Of a stretch of 64,000 bases of DNA, positions 43,839-52,070 are shown one piece after another. The stretch covers positions 1,612,001 to 1,676,000 of the forward strand of contig NZ_CP020880.1 in NCBI RefSeq assembly GCF_002157855.1, in the 5' to 3' direction. How positions within the stretch are numbered: position 1 is the first letter of the stretch; each line of letters begins with the position of its first letter. This DNA comes from Sutcliffiella horikoshii (GTDB lineage: Bacteria; Bacillota; Bacilli; Bacillales; Bacillaceae_I). The position numbers and the translations under genes were made by a program. The notes beneath the pieces are model-generated. The model was given only the letters and a program-made list of their open reading frames with translations. It was not told where the DNA came from and did not search any database.

Positions 43839-44138
43839 TTGAAGAAGTGGATCGTTAGTGTTGTCGTTATGGTTGTTTTATTAAGTAGCATGTATTTGAC
43901 AAAGCCTACAGAGGATATGTACGCAGACTGGCTATTAGGGGTTGTTATTGAAAAAGCTGGGGCAAACCAACCTTTACAGGAAACGACTTTGAAGATTTTT
44001 GGTAAAAAGATGATTGAAAACAATTCTGAATATAATGATTTCGTTTTCTTTACGATACATAAAACCCAATTCAAGGGAAAGGAAATGAAGTTTATTGGTG
44101 TATATAATTCTTTTGTGCCTATTATGAAGGAAAAGTAA
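43839..44138 (+). CDS. DUF4359-like small membrane or secreted protein
   Basis: A 99-aa protein. The TTG start at 43839 (MKKWIVSVVVMVVLLSS) has GGGAGGG upstream. An N-terminal hydrophobic segment of about 18 residues is followed by TKPTEDMYADWLLG and, near the end, YNDFVFFTIHKTQFKGKEMKFIGVYNSFVPI. This pattern matches the DUF4359 family of Bacillus (length 100-130), function unknown. It has its own transcription unit. Confidence 0.65.
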   Translation: MKKWIVSVVVMVVLLSSMYLTKPTEDMYADWLLGVVIEKAGANQPLQETTLKIFGKKMIENNSEYNDFVFFTIHKTQFKGKEMKFIGVYNSFVPIMKEK

Positions 44139-44246
44139 CTTAAGAAACTAAGTAATTTAATGGAGAAGTTGAGTTTTATTTGAAGTAGGAAGAAAAACTA
44201 TTGTTGCAGAGTATAATGATACTATGCAACTATGTAACAGTAATCT

Positions 44247-44300
44247 TCCGTAATCGGGCGCTATCCTAAAACACGAATCTGCTCTCGTTTATCATTTTTG
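44247..44300. repeat. Dispersed terminator-like hairpin element, degenerate copy 3
   Basis: ATCTTCCGTAATCGGGCGCTATCCT is close to the 5' half of copies 1 and 2. The 3' half (GAATCTGCTC) has lost most pairing. Its decay suggests this copy is not under selection as a terminator. Confidence 0.5.
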
Positions 44301-44410
44301 TTCGAGTAAGTTTCTCAAATAACTTATTGTGGAAATAATGGGTATTTGAGATAATTATTTTATAGCTGCCGGAGCTATTTAGGATTATTCACTATCTATA
44401 AAATAAAAAT

Positions 44411-44454
44411 TGAAAAAGAATTACCTATCCTAATAGATTGGTAATTCTTTTTCA
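44411..44454. terminator. Bidirectional terminator, mainly for the VOC gene
   Basis: TGAAAAAGAATTACC (44411-44425) pairs perfectly with GGTAATTCTTTTTCA (44440-44454), a 15-base stem with A and T runs. Confidence 0.9.
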
Positions 44455-44458
44455 CTAT

Positions 44459-44887
44459 TTATTGATTTTTTCTGTCACGGTCCTGCATTTTTCTGATATT
44501 ATCTGAATGGTAAGGTGAGCCATCAACTTCATTTACCACACTGAATGGATTGCCATCTAGGTCATAGAAATCAAAAAACTTCATTCCGCCAAAATCATCA
44601 ATTTCGGATGTAACAATACCATTGCTTTTAAAATGTTGATGGGTTGCTTCAATATCATCAACAACAAAATTAAAATAACCATTTTTCTGATCATCATTGG
44701 TTCTGAACTCAGTGGGCTGCGGGGATTCAACCTTCACCAAGGCTATTTGTGTTGATCCTGATGGTAAATAAAAGCCAACTCCCTCTCCCCAACTATCAAT
44801 CATCTTTGCACCAAGAAATTTTTCATACCATTCTGTTGATTTCTCTATGTCTGTAACTGGAATAAAAATACTACCTACTTTAAACAT
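44459..44887 (-). CDS. VOC family (glyoxalase/bleomycin-resistance fold) protein
   Basis: A 142-aa protein with the paired beta-alpha-beta-beta-beta pattern of the VOC superfamily: GSIFIPVTDIEKSTEWYEKFLGA at the start, NFVVDDIEATHQHFKSNG at the middle and FDFYDLDGNPFSVVNE near the end. Metal-ligand positions (early acidic/His and the late Glu of VVNE) are partly kept. The substrate is unknown; resistance or detoxification are common roles. A GGAGGAGG site and an ECF-type promoter precede it, and an ECF sigma gene diverges from it. Confidence 0.85.
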   Translation of the reverse strand: MFKVGSIFIPVTDIEKSTEWYEKFLGAKMIDSWGEGVGFYLPSGSTQIALVKVESPQPTEFRTNDDQKNGYFNFVVDDIEATHQHFKSNGIVTSEIDDFGGMKFFDFYDLDGNPFSVVNEVDGSPYHSDNIRKMQDRDRKNQ

Positions 44888-44917
44888 AATCTTCCTCCTC
44901 CAAATAAATTCTTACTA

Positions 44918-44946
44918 TTAACGTTAATTATAATGTAAAAGTTACA
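44918..44946 (-). promoter_or_regulatory. ECF-type promoter of the VOC gene
   Basis: On the minus strand: TGTAAC (44941-44946), exactly 17 bases, CGTTAA (44918-44923). It has the same shape as the promoter at 36657 and lies about 31 bases before the VOC start. Confidence 0.55.
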
Positions 44947-44980
44947 TGAAAAATAAAAATAAACGAAAAGGTGCTAAAAC

Positions 44981-45631
44981 ATGTTTCTAGAAGATATAGA
45001 GTATGAGATTAATAAACTTTATAAGTATTGCTTAAAACTGTCAGGTTCACCTTGGACAGCTGAGGATTTAGTACAAGAAACGTTTCTAAAGGTGTATAAA
45101 ATTAAAAAGACCGAACCTAGTAGGGAGTTTACATTTGCTTTTTTATGTACGGTGGCTAAAAATAAGTTTATCGACGAGAAAAGAAAGTATAGAGAAAACA
45201 TTCATTTTAATGAAGAATTAATGGGAAAAGAGTTCGATTTTATCGATTATTACGGTCTAATTGAAATTTTATTTACAAGTTTGCCTTTAAAGCAATCTAT
45301 GCTTATTACCTTAAAGGATGTATTCGGATACACTTCAAAAGAAATTGCGTCCATGTTAAGAGTAAGTGATGAGTCAATAAAAACAGCACTTCATCGTTCT
45401 AGAAAGAAACTAAAATTAACAAATGCAACTGATATGGAAAAGGGAATGCTAATCTCGAATCAACAAATTTTTATGGCGCTTTCAAAATCAATACGAGAAT
45501 CTAAACCTAAAGAGATATTCTATTATTATCGACTGTTAGAATCACAAAACTTTCAAGTGAAAAGAAGTTCACTTCATTCAGTATTCCATGTTATAGATCC
45601 CGATGGAAATATTTTAGAGATTGTATCTTAA
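44981..45631 (+). CDS. Sigma-70 family (ECF) sigma factor with VOC-like C-terminal tail
   Basis: A 216-aa protein. Region 2 (about 8-75) includes WTAEDLVQETFLKVYKIKK and FTFAFLCTVAKNKFIDEKRKY. Region 4 (about 95-145) includes LPLKQSMLITLKDVFGYTSKEIASMLRVSDESIKTALHRSRKKL. After it comes an extra tail of about 65 residues ending HVIDPDGNILEIVS, the classic end of VOC/glyoxalase proteins (DPDGN-x-x-E). No anti-sigma gene follows. It diverges from a VOC gene with an ECF promoter. The tail may be a small-ligand sensor; that is inference. Confidence 0.8.
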   Translation: MFLEDIEYEINKLYKYCLKLSGSPWTAEDLVQETFLKVYKIKKTEPSREFTFAFLCTVAKNKFIDEKRKYRENIHFNEELMGKEFDFIDYYGLIEILFTSLPLKQSMLITLKDVFGYTSKEIASMLRVSDESIKTALHRSRKKLKLTNATDMEKGMLISNQQIFMALSKSIRESKPKEIFYYYRLLESQNFQVKRSSLHSVFHVIDPDGNILEIVS

Positions 45632-45674
45632 TCATTTAACCTAGTTTTATTGATTACGAAAGTGAGGTACGCTG

Positions 45675-46553
45675 ATGTTCAAGTCTGTTGTTGCAAAATC
45701 ACTACGCCTCTTACCTAATAAAGCATTAAAAACACCAATGATTCCTCTGCAAAATGTAAAAATGAAAAAAGATATGTTAATTGAAACATCTGTAAAACGC
45801 ACTCCTATTTCTTTATACTACCCCATGAAAACTAACCAGAAGAAGCACCCTGTCTACATAAACTTCCATGGTGGCGCGTTTATCATGAATGAGAAGGAGA
45901 TGGATGACCCCTATTGTCGCTTTTTATCCAATCAGGCAGAATGTGTGGTCGTTAATGTTGATTATGTGAAAGCACCAGAACATCGTTTTCCTAAACCTAT
46001 TGAACAGGGCTATGAGTTAATTCAATGGCTGAAAAGTAGGGCAAATGAATTGAATATTGATGTGGAGAGAATAATGCTTGGCGGACAGAGTTCAGGTGCA
46101 AATATCGCAGCCGCCCTATGCCTATACCTGGAAGAGAAAGGGGAAAATCAGCCACTTCTCCAAGTGTTGTCTTGCCCTATGCTGGATTTTGTCACTCCTC
46201 ATGCAGATAAACCAGAACCAGATAAGTGGCGTTCTCGATATCCTCAAGTAGCAAATTTTATTAACATGTGTTATTTAGCTGAAAAAGAACACGCTGGCCA
46301 TCCACTTGCATCCCCTGTTCTAGCTAAGGTTAGTGACCGCTTAGCTCCTGCGCTTATTCTTAATGCAGAGTATGACGCATTTAAACCTGAGGCTAAATGT
46401 TATGCTGAGAAATTAAAAGCAGCAGGGGTAGACGTTCACTATGAACTATTTAAAGACTGTTTCCATGCGTTTACCCATCTAGGCCCAAAAGAAAGAGCGG
46501 AAGAGGCTTGGACGTTGATCGCAAGGAAAATCAAAGAAGTAGTAGAATCTTAA
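45675..46553 (+). CDS. Alpha/beta hydrolase, hormone-sensitive-lipase family esterase
   Basis: A 292-aa esterase. The oxyanion-hole motif HGGAF (about 64-68) replaces the more usual HGGG. The nucleophile Ser is in GGQSSGAN (about 137-144). Acid and base are in NAEYDAFKPEA (Asp) and DCFHAFTH (His). There is no signal peptide. It would hydrolyse short-chain esters in the cytoplasm. It lies 43 bases after the ECF gene on the same strand and may be co-transcribed with it. Confidence 0.87.
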   Translation: MFKSVVAKSLRLLPNKALKTPMIPLQNVKMKKDMLIETSVKRTPISLYYPMKTNQKKHPVYINFHGGAFIMNEKEMDDPYCRFLSNQAECVVVNVDYVKAPEHRFPKPIEQGYELIQWLKSRANELNIDVERIMLGGQSSGANIAAALCLYLEEKGENQPLLQVLSCPMLDFVTPHADKPEPDKWRSRYPQVANFINMCYLAEKEHAGHPLASPVLAKVSDRLAPALILNAEYDAFKPEAKCYAEKLKAAGVDVHYELFKDCFHAFTHLGPKERAEEAWTLIARKIKEVVES

Positions 46554-46637
46554 CAAGTAGATTACATCAGGAAATAGTGCTCTTTATATTTATAACCGTT
46601 ATAATATACTAAAATAAAAAAAGTTAAGGGGCTTTAT

Positions 46638-47477
46638 ATGGAAAAGAACATGGCATTACATGATTTTATTGTAAATAATACGGATTCCTTGACTAACGCT
46701 TGGTTCCAGGCTAAAAAAGCGAAGGAAAGTAGTATTTATTCGAGTACTGTTCCTACTATTGGTGAGAAATTACGTGTGCAAAATAAGAAGTTCATTACAA
46801 CAATTGCTCATATTTTTATCAACCCTGATACGGAATCAAACTACGATGCTATTAAAAAATGGGCTTCTGAAGTTGCGAAAGATAGAGTTTCCACCCAAAC
46901 AGAATTAAATGAAATCATTCCTCAGTTTAAAGTGTTTCGTCAGATTTACTGGAATAAAATTAATGAATTTGCATCAGAACCTACCAACTCTATCACGGCT
47001 GAGAAACTGTTAACCTGGTCTAATCTTTTCCATTATGCGTTTGACAACGTTATCGAGGAATTTGTGGCAACCTATACTGCTTATCACCGATCGACACTCT
47101 TGGCACAACAAGAAATGATATCAGAGTTAAGCTCACCAATTATAAAATTGACGAGTGAAATCAGTGTACTACCCTTGATAGGAAGCATTGATACACAAAG
47201 AGCGAAAATTATTACAGAGACAAGCCTTAAACAGTGTCAGGAAAAGAATGTAGAGTGTCTTGTCATCGATTTATCTGGTGTACCTATTGTGGACACTATG
47301 GTAGCCAATCAGTTATTTATCGCAGTCACCACTTTAGAGCTCATTGGAGTGAAAAGCATTATTACAGGTGTTCGTCCTGAAGTAGCACAGACAGCCATCC
47401 ATCTTGGACTTGATTTCTCCCATATAACTATTTACTCTACTCTTCAAAAAGCACTGGAGAAATGGGGAGTTACGTAA
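46638..47477 (+). CDS. RsbR-family stressosome protein, paralogue of 3148-3993
   Basis: A 279-aa protein with an N-terminal RsbR_N-like helical domain (1-150) and a C-terminal STAS domain (about 165-275). Thr186 (GSIDTQRA) and Thr220 (PIVDTMVA) match the RsbT-phosphorylated sites of RsbRA. The linker AQQEMISELSSP is nearly the same as in the paralogue, while the sensor half has diverged, as expected for RsbR variants with different signals. The start has AAGGGGC upstream. The end overlaps the epimerase remnant by 16 bases. Confidence 0.85.
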   Translation: MEKNMALHDFIVNNTDSLTNAWFQAKKAKESSIYSSTVPTIGEKLRVQNKKFITTIAHIFINPDTESNYDAIKKWASEVAKDRVSTQTELNEIIPQFKVFRQIYWNKINEFASEPTNSITAEKLLTWSNLFHYAFDNVIEEFVATYTAYHRSTLLAQQEMISELSSPIIKLTSEISVLPLIGSIDTQRAKIITETSLKQCQEKNVECLVIDLSGVPIVDTMVANQLFIAVTTLELIGVKSIITGVRPEVAQTAIHLGLDFSHITIYSTLQKALEKWGVT

Positions 47478-47722
47478 AAATAGAATTTGAAATACATCCT
47501 ATCTCTAACAAGAAATTTATGGCTGAGATGAGAGAGAAAATTAATAGAAAGATTGGGTTGCCATCCCCAAGATGGATGCTCGAGGTCGGCGCTGTCGTTA
47601 TTAGGACGGAAACAGAGTTAATCCTGAAAAGCAGGTGGGTCATTCCCGAAAGGTTGGAAAAAGAAGGCTATCAATTCAAGTATCCTAAGATAGATGAAGC
47701 CCTAGCAGACATTTTATCCTAG
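47462..47722 (+). pseudogene. C-terminal fragment of a TIGR01777-type NAD-dependent epimerase (DUF1731)
   Basis: The frame encodes 86 residues. From about residue 13 on it matches only the last quarter of the ~300-aa YfhF/YfcH-type SDR epimerases: ISNKKFMAEM, GLPSPRWMLEVGAVV, SRWVIPERLEKEGYQFKYP and IDEALADIL. The Rossmann part is absent, and the upstream DNA in this frame is the end of the RsbR gene. This looks like a deletion or rearrangement that placed the RsbR gene onto the tail of a former epimerase gene. It may still be translated but can have no dehydrogenase activity. Confidence 0.75.
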
Positions 47723-47733
47723 AATATTGATTT

Positions 47734-47759
47734 GTTTTATTCCGTGCCTCTGAGGGTAT
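47734..47759 (+). promoter_or_regulatory. Predicted SigB promoter of the DksA-like gene
   Basis: GTTTTA (47734-47739), 14 bases, GGGTAT (47754-47759). It is close to the SigB consensus GTTTAA-N12-14-GGGWAW and 30 bases before the start codon. Confidence 0.65.
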
Positions 47760-47789
47760 ACCTTCACTAGATGAAGGGAGTAGATAGAA

Positions 47790-48167
47790 ATGACATTAAC
47801 AAAAGAAAAGCAGAAAACACTTCAAACCAAACTGGAAAAGATGAAAGAAAGTATAGAGAAAAAGCAAGAAAGCAGTATATTGGACGAATCCTTGCGCGAG
47901 TCTACAGGAGAAATCACGACTGGAATTGGGAACCACTTGGCGGAAGGCAACGCGGAGAGAGTGGAGCGAGAACAGGAACAAACCTTTGAGCAGATTGATG
48001 AGAAATTGCTAGGTGAAATTGAAGAAGCATTAGCTAGAATAGAAGAAGGAACATATGGTACTTGTGTCGATACAGGGGAAGAGATTCCATACGAGCGTCT
48101 TGAGGCATTGCCATATGCAAAACGGACAGCGCAAGCACAGGAGAAATTTGATAAAGGGGAAAGATAA
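47790..48167 (+). CDS. TraR/DksA-family general stress protein (YteA/YocK-like)
   Basis: A 125-aa protein. The first 95 residues are a charged helical hairpin (coiled coil). The C-terminal GTYGTCVDTGEEIPYERLEALPYAKR is the TraR/DksA zinc-finger region, but only one Cys remains, so it probably does not bind zinc. B. subtilis YocK and YteA have similar degenerate fingers, and yocK belongs to the SigB regulon. A SigB-like promoter precedes this gene, which fits. GAAGGGAG lies upstream of the ATG. Confidence 0.85.
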   Translation: MTLTKEKQKTLQTKLEKMKESIEKKQESSILDESLRESTGEITTGIGNHLAEGNAERVEREQEQTFEQIDEKLLGEIEEALARIEEGTYGTCVDTGEEIPYERLEALPYAKRTAQAQEKFDKGER

Positions 48168-48176
48168 TGAATAAAG

Positions 48177-48209
48177 AGCCACCGGGATAAAACCGGTGGC
48201 TTTATTTTT
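48177..48209 (+). terminator. Terminator of the DksA-like gene
   Basis: AGCCACCGG (48177-48185) pairs with CCGGTGGCT (48193-48201), followed by TTATTTTTC. Confidence 0.92.
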
Positions 48210-48303
48210 CATAATGCAAGATAATACATTCTTAAACATTGGAAACCGGAAACCCTTGGTGAATCTTATTCAATTACTGGGACTAGTTCTATTTATACTG
48301 CTC

Positions 48304-48512
48304 ATGAGGACCTCTCTAGCGTGAAAACGAAGGGGGAGATGTCTTCATCGAACTTATGAGGACGTTACGAGTGTGAAAACGAAGGGGGAGATGTCTTCAT
48401 TGAGCTTATGAGGACGTTACTAGTGTGAAAGCGGAGGGAGAGATGTCTTCATCGTGATATGAGGACCTCTCTAGCGTGAAAACAATAACGGAAAGGTCTT
48501 CATTAGGTGTCA
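48304..48512. repeat. 52-bp tandem repeat array (about four copies)
   Basis: Units begin at 48304, 48356, 48408 and 48459. The core GATGTCTTCATCG ... ATGAGGAC forms an inverted repeat similar to that of the 32184 array. It lies between convergent terminators. Confidence 0.9.
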
Positions 48513-48541
48513 AAAGAATCCACGGTGGGAGAGATAGAAAA

Positions 48542-48562
48542 AGACAGTCAAATCGACTGTCT
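48542..48562 (-). terminator. Terminator of the MFS operon, overlapping the stop codon
   Basis: AGACAGTC (48542-48549) pairs with GACTGTCT (48555-48562). On the minus strand it is followed by TTTTTC. The TGA of the MFS gene (48548-48550) lies at the end of the stem. Confidence 0.85.
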
Positions 48563-49912
48563 CCCTTTACTTCTTCTATACTGATAAAACACCACTGAAG
48601 TTAGTAACAATAGCCCTGTAACCCCGAGGAAAATATTGCGATAAATCTCCTCCACTGGTAAGTCTCCTTGCCACACAATCAACAACCCAGTCAATGCCAC
48701 TCCAAAAGCACCACCGAAGAATTGGACTAGCTGGGCAATCCCCATGCCGGCACCAAGCTCCGATTTATCCAAAATCCTTGATATCTCATTTGAAATGCTT
48801 GAGGTTAGTGCTGAAAATCCTGTACTCATAAACATATAGGTAACCAAAATCACAAAAGGAGAAAGATTCCCAAGCATTCCAAATGATAGGGTAGAAATAA
48901 TTAAAAACACCTGACCGAACAAAATCAGGGGCATATTGCCAAAGCGGTCGATAAACCTGCCGATGAATTGAGCGGCAATGGCGGAAAGGATTGCTCCCGG
49001 AAAGATAAGCAAGCCGATGGTTGCCGGTTCCTTGTTGAAAATCACTGCCAACATGATCGGCATTAAAAACAATGCTGAGAAATGTGAGACAAATGCACCG
49101 AATCCAATACCCAACAGTTTCACTAACTGCCTGTTTTTTAACAATGCAGGTTGAATGAAAGGTGTCGAAACCTTGTGTATATGACGCCATAACCATAAGA
49201 GTGCAGCAATACTGACCAGTAAAATTGGAAGCTTAAAAGTGGAAAGGTAAAGTAATAGTCCAGTTACACCAGTTCCAATTAACAGACCACCAAGGTAGTC
49301 AAATTTAATTTTTTGTGTTTCTTCATGAGGCAATAATTTTCGAAATAGTGGCAGTAGCAATAAAACGAATCCTGTTACAACGAAAAGGTAATGCCAGCCC
49401 AAGTATTGGGTGATCAGTCCCCCGATTACTGGACCAAGTCCAAATCCAAGAGAGGCGGCAGAAGAGATGAAAGCCATCGCTTTTCCTCTTCTAGATATTG
49501 GGATGTATCGTCCCGCCAATACCATGGCGAGCCCTGGGACAGCACCGGCACCTGCAGCTTGCAATAGTCTTGCGGCTAATAACCAAACGAAATCTTGAGA
49601 AAAGAATCCGATAATCGAGGAAATGGCTAACAAGGCAAGTCCAATGCTTAGCAACTTCCTAATCGGTAAAAAATCCGACAACCTGCTATAGGTCAAAGTT
49701 GAAATCGCGAAAACGATTGAATAGCCAGATACAATCCAGGAAGCGGTGGAGGAGGATAGGCTCAGCTCGCTCAATACACTTGGCAAGGCAACATTGAACA
49801 TGGTTGTATTCATGACAACAAGCCAAACGGTGGCACTCCAGATAAGGATGATTTTATTTTCTTCTATTACGGGTTGTTCTAGGTCTTTATAATCGGCGGT
49901 GTGTGATGCCAT
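48548..49912 (-). CDS. MFS multidrug/tetracycline-type efflux transporter (TetA(L)-like)
   Basis: A 454-aa protein with 12-14 membrane helices. Helix 1 has WLVVMNTTMFNVALPSV, followed by YSRLSDFLPIRK (motif A). The antiporter motif C is in SLGFGLGPVIGGLI. This is the DHA2/TetA(L) group of proton-coupled drug or metal-tetracycline exporters. The ATG at 49912 is used because GGTGAG lies seven bases upstream; a GTG at 49921 has no good site. It is the second gene of a two-gene minus-strand operon after the patatin-like gene, 20 bases away. The substrate is not evident. Confidence 0.85.
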   Translation of the reverse strand: MASHTADYKDLEQPVIEENKIILIWSATVWLVVMNTTMFNVALPSVLSELSLSSSTASWIVSGYSIVFAISTLTYSRLSDFLPIRKLLSIGLALLAISSIIGFFSQDFVWLLAARLLQAAGAGAVPGLAMVLAGRYIPISRRGKAMAFISSAASLGFGLGPVIGGLITQYLGWHYLFVVTGFVLLLLPLFRKLLPHEETQKIKFDYLGGLLIGTGVTGLLLYLSTFKLPILLVSIAALLWLWRHIHKVSTPFIQPALLKNRQLVKLLGIGFGAFVSHFSALFLMPIMLAVIFNKEPATIGLLIFPGAILSAIAAQFIGRFIDRFGNMPLILFGQVFLIISTLSFGMLGNLSPFVILVTYMFMSTGFSALTSSISNEISRILDKSELGAGMGIAQLVQFFGGAFGVALTGLLIVWQGDLPVEEIYRNIFLGVTGLLLLTSVVFYQYRRSKGRQSI

Positions 49913-49932
49913 TTGTCTCACCAGTTTCTATC

Positions 49933-50778
49933 TTAGTTTTGTAAAAATTCTTGTAATGCCTTGTAGTTGTTTTTCGCATCTTCATACCCTAGTTCATAAA
50001 GGGCTTGAAGGCGTTCCTTTTTCCGTTCCATTCTGCCTACAGGTAACGGCTGGCTTGGCTGGAATACAAAAGTGGATCCGGATTCCTTCTCTGCAGCGAC
50101 ATAGTCCAATGTTTCATTATATAGCTTGTAACGTGTCTGAAGACGTTCTGAAATAATCGGAAATTGCTTGTATTTGAACAGGGAAGAGAACCGGCTTGCT
50201 TTCTTTTTGTAGCCAACAGGCTTTGTCAAAATCACAACATTTTTTTCAAAGCCATCTTTTTGGGCTTTTTTTAATGGGATCGGATCAATGATTCCACCAT
50301 CCAATAGCATTTTGTCTTGATAGGCAACACTTGGCGCAACAAAAGGCAGAGAGCTTGATGCCCGAATCAGCTGAAGCATATCTTCTCCATGCTGGTCCAT
50401 GTTGTAGTAGACAGGTTCGCCAGTCAGACAATCCGTTGTTACGACTACAAACTGTTCTGTTCTGTTTAAGAATGAATCATAGTCATAAGGAACAAGTTTA
50501 TTCGGTATTTCATCAAATAAAAAATCCATGTCAAACATCTGGCGTTTTTTCCAAAAGTTACGATAGGAAAGGTATCTGGGATCTCCAACAAAGTCGATAT
50601 TGACCTTTTTGTTTCTACCCGGCTGTCTCGAAAGATAAGAAGCTGCCATGCAAGCTCCGGCAGAAACACCAATCACATATGGAAAGTATAAGTTTTTTTC
50701 CATAAAATATTCTAAAATTCCGGCAGTATATACTCCGCGCATACCCCCGCCTTCAAGTACTAATCCACTGTTTAACAA
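49933..50778 (-). CDS. Patatin-like phospholipase family protein (YjjU type)
   Basis: A 281-aa serine hydrolase. Oxyanion loop GGGMRG is at 10-15, nucleophile Ser39 in GVSAGA, and the catalytic Asp in the LLDGGIIDPIP motif. This is the full Ser/Asp dyad of patatins. The C terminus (about 200-281) is basic and specific to the YjjU subgroup. There is no signal peptide, so it acts inside the cell on phospholipid or an acyl ester; the substrate is unknown. AAAGAGGGATAG precedes the ATG. It is the first gene of the operon with the MFS exporter. Confidence 0.87.
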   Translation of the reverse strand: MLNSGLVLEGGGMRGVYTAGILEYFMEKNLYFPYVIGVSAGACMAASYLSRQPGRNKKVNIDFVGDPRYLSYRNFWKKRQMFDMDFLFDEIPNKLVPYDYDSFLNRTEQFVVVTTDCLTGEPVYYNMDQHGEDMLQLIRASSSLPFVAPSVAYQDKMLLDGGIIDPIPLKKAQKDGFEKNVVILTKPVGYKKKASRFSSLFKYKQFPIISERLQTRYKLYNETLDYVAAEKESGSTFVFQPSQPLPVGRMERKKERLQALYELGYEDAKNNYKALQEFLQN

Positions 50779-50949
50779 CTTCTATCCCTCTTTTCATATC
50801 TTTGAAAGTTCCAATCTTTTCATAAAGCATATTGTAACAAACCTCCCCAACCTTTGTCCGAAACGGTGCCTGAAAAAATGTGGGTGATAAAAAGTCCATG
50901 CAAAATGTTCAAAAAGTGCATAGCTTTCCTAGTCTATGCGACCTATAAT

Positions 50950-50968
50950 AATAATGAAAATCATTATC
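50950..50968. promoter_or_regulatory. Fur box
   Basis: AATAATGAAAATCATTATC matches 17 of 19 bases of the Fur consensus GATAATGATAATCATTATC. It overlaps a TATAAT-like -10 region (50943-50950) ahead of the siderophore-binding gene, so iron repression is expected. Confidence 0.9.
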
Positions 50969-51011
50969 AATTACATAGACTGAATGACAGTCAGAAGAAA
51001 GGGAGATAGAA

Positions 51012-52010
51012 ATGAGAAAGAACAAAGGGTTTATTCAATTACTGCTTACATTCAGTATATTGGCATTAATTTTAGCTGGATGCGGAGCAAACAATACTGC
51101 AAGCAACAATGGAACAGGTGAAAACAGTTCCAAAGATAATGACGCAGTGAAAACGGAAGAGTCTACCGAATACACGGTTCAACATGCTATGGGGGAAACA
51201 ACGATTGAAGATACGCCCAAAAAAGTTGTGGTGCTGACAAACGAAGGAACTGAAGCTGTACTGGAACTTGGCGTAACGCCAGTTGGTGCTGCTAGTCCTG
51301 GTGTAGGGACTGAATGGTATGCTCATATCAAAGAACAAATGGAAGGGGTAACGGAGCTTGGGGAAGAAACAGCACCAAACCTTGAGACCATTGCAAGCCT
51401 TCAACCTGACTTGATTATTGGTAACAAGATCCGTCATGAAGAAATCTTTGAACAATTAGAAGCGATTGCACCAACTGTATTCTCTGAAGATTTAGCAGGA
51501 GACTGGAAGCAAAACTTTGAATTATATGCAAAAGCGTTGAACAAAGAGGCAGAAGGTAAAGAAGCAATGGCAAACTATGACAAACATGTGGAAGAAGTAA
51601 AAGGGAAGTTAAGCGATAAATTGGATATGGAAGTTTCGGTTGTCCGTTTCTTGCCAACAACGGTTCGTATATATCAAAAAGATACATTTGCAGGGACAAT
51701 CCTTTCTGACTTAGGGTTTGCACGCCCAGAAGCACAAGATAAAGAAAATTTCATGGAAGTCATTACAGAAGAACAAATGAGCAGCATGGATGGAGACGTT
51801 ATGTTCTACTTCAATGCCGACTATGATGAGGAAAAAGGCGGAACCAAAATGCAAGAAGCTTGGATGCAGCATCCTCTTTATGAAAAGCTAAATGTTGCAC
51901 AAACGGATTCTGCGTACAAAGTAGATGAAATCATTTGGAACCTGTCTGGTGGAATTAAAGCGGCAAATCTTCTATTAGAAGATATTGTGAAGTACATGGA
52001 AGAAATGTAA
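51012..52010 (+). CDS. Iron-siderophore ABC transporter substrate-binding lipoprotein
   Basis: A 332-aa class III (FecB/FhuD-type) binding protein. The lipoprotein signal ends at LAGC with Cys24, followed by a Ser/Asn/Lys-rich linker to about residue 55. The first lobe has KKVVVLTNEGTEAVLELGVTPVGA, the second SVVRFLPTTVRIYQKDTFAGTILSDLGF. It collects a ferri-siderophore at the outer membrane face. The permease and ATPase genes are not here, so it must share a transporter encoded elsewhere. It resembles YfiY/YxeB-type hydroxamate binders, but ligand assignment is not safe. A Fur box lies upstream. Confidence 0.88.
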   Translation: MRKNKGFIQLLLTFSILALILAGCGANNTASNNGTGENSSKDNDAVKTEESTEYTVQHAMGETTIEDTPKKVVVLTNEGTEAVLELGVTPVGAASPGVGTEWYAHIKEQMEGVTELGEETAPNLETIASLQPDLIIGNKIRHEEIFEQLEAIAPTVFSEDLAGDWKQNFELYAKALNKEAEGKEAMANYDKHVEEVKGKLSDKLDMEVSVVRFLPTTVRIYQKDTFAGTILSDLGFARPEAQDKENFMEVITEEQMSSMDGDVMFYFNADYDEEKGGTKMQEAWMQHPLYEKLNVAQTDSAYKVDEIIWNLSGGIKAANLLLEDIVKYMEEM

Positions 52011-52022
52011 GGAAGAATAGGG

Positions 52023-52055
52023 AAGGTTGACATATGCTGTCAGCCTTCTTTTTAT
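52023..52055 (+). terminator. Terminator or attenuator between the iron genes
   Basis: AAGGTTGAC (52023-52031) pairs with GTCAGCCTT (52039-52047) with one G-U pair, followed by CTTTTTA. The downstream gene begins only 16 bases later, so partial read-through is likely. Confidence 0.75.
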
Positions 52056-52070
52056 AGAAGGAGGGAGAAG

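Larger units (their letters stand above)
44139..44458. other. Intergenic region
   Basis: It contains the degenerate hairpin copy at 44247-44300 and a strong bidirectional terminator at 44411-44454. Nothing else is recognised. Confidence 0.6.

Noticed and set aside
47771-47989. A 72-codon plus-strand ORF in front of and over the DksA-like gene
   Set aside because: It is a shifted frame of the DksA-like coding region; the ATG at 47790 has family support.
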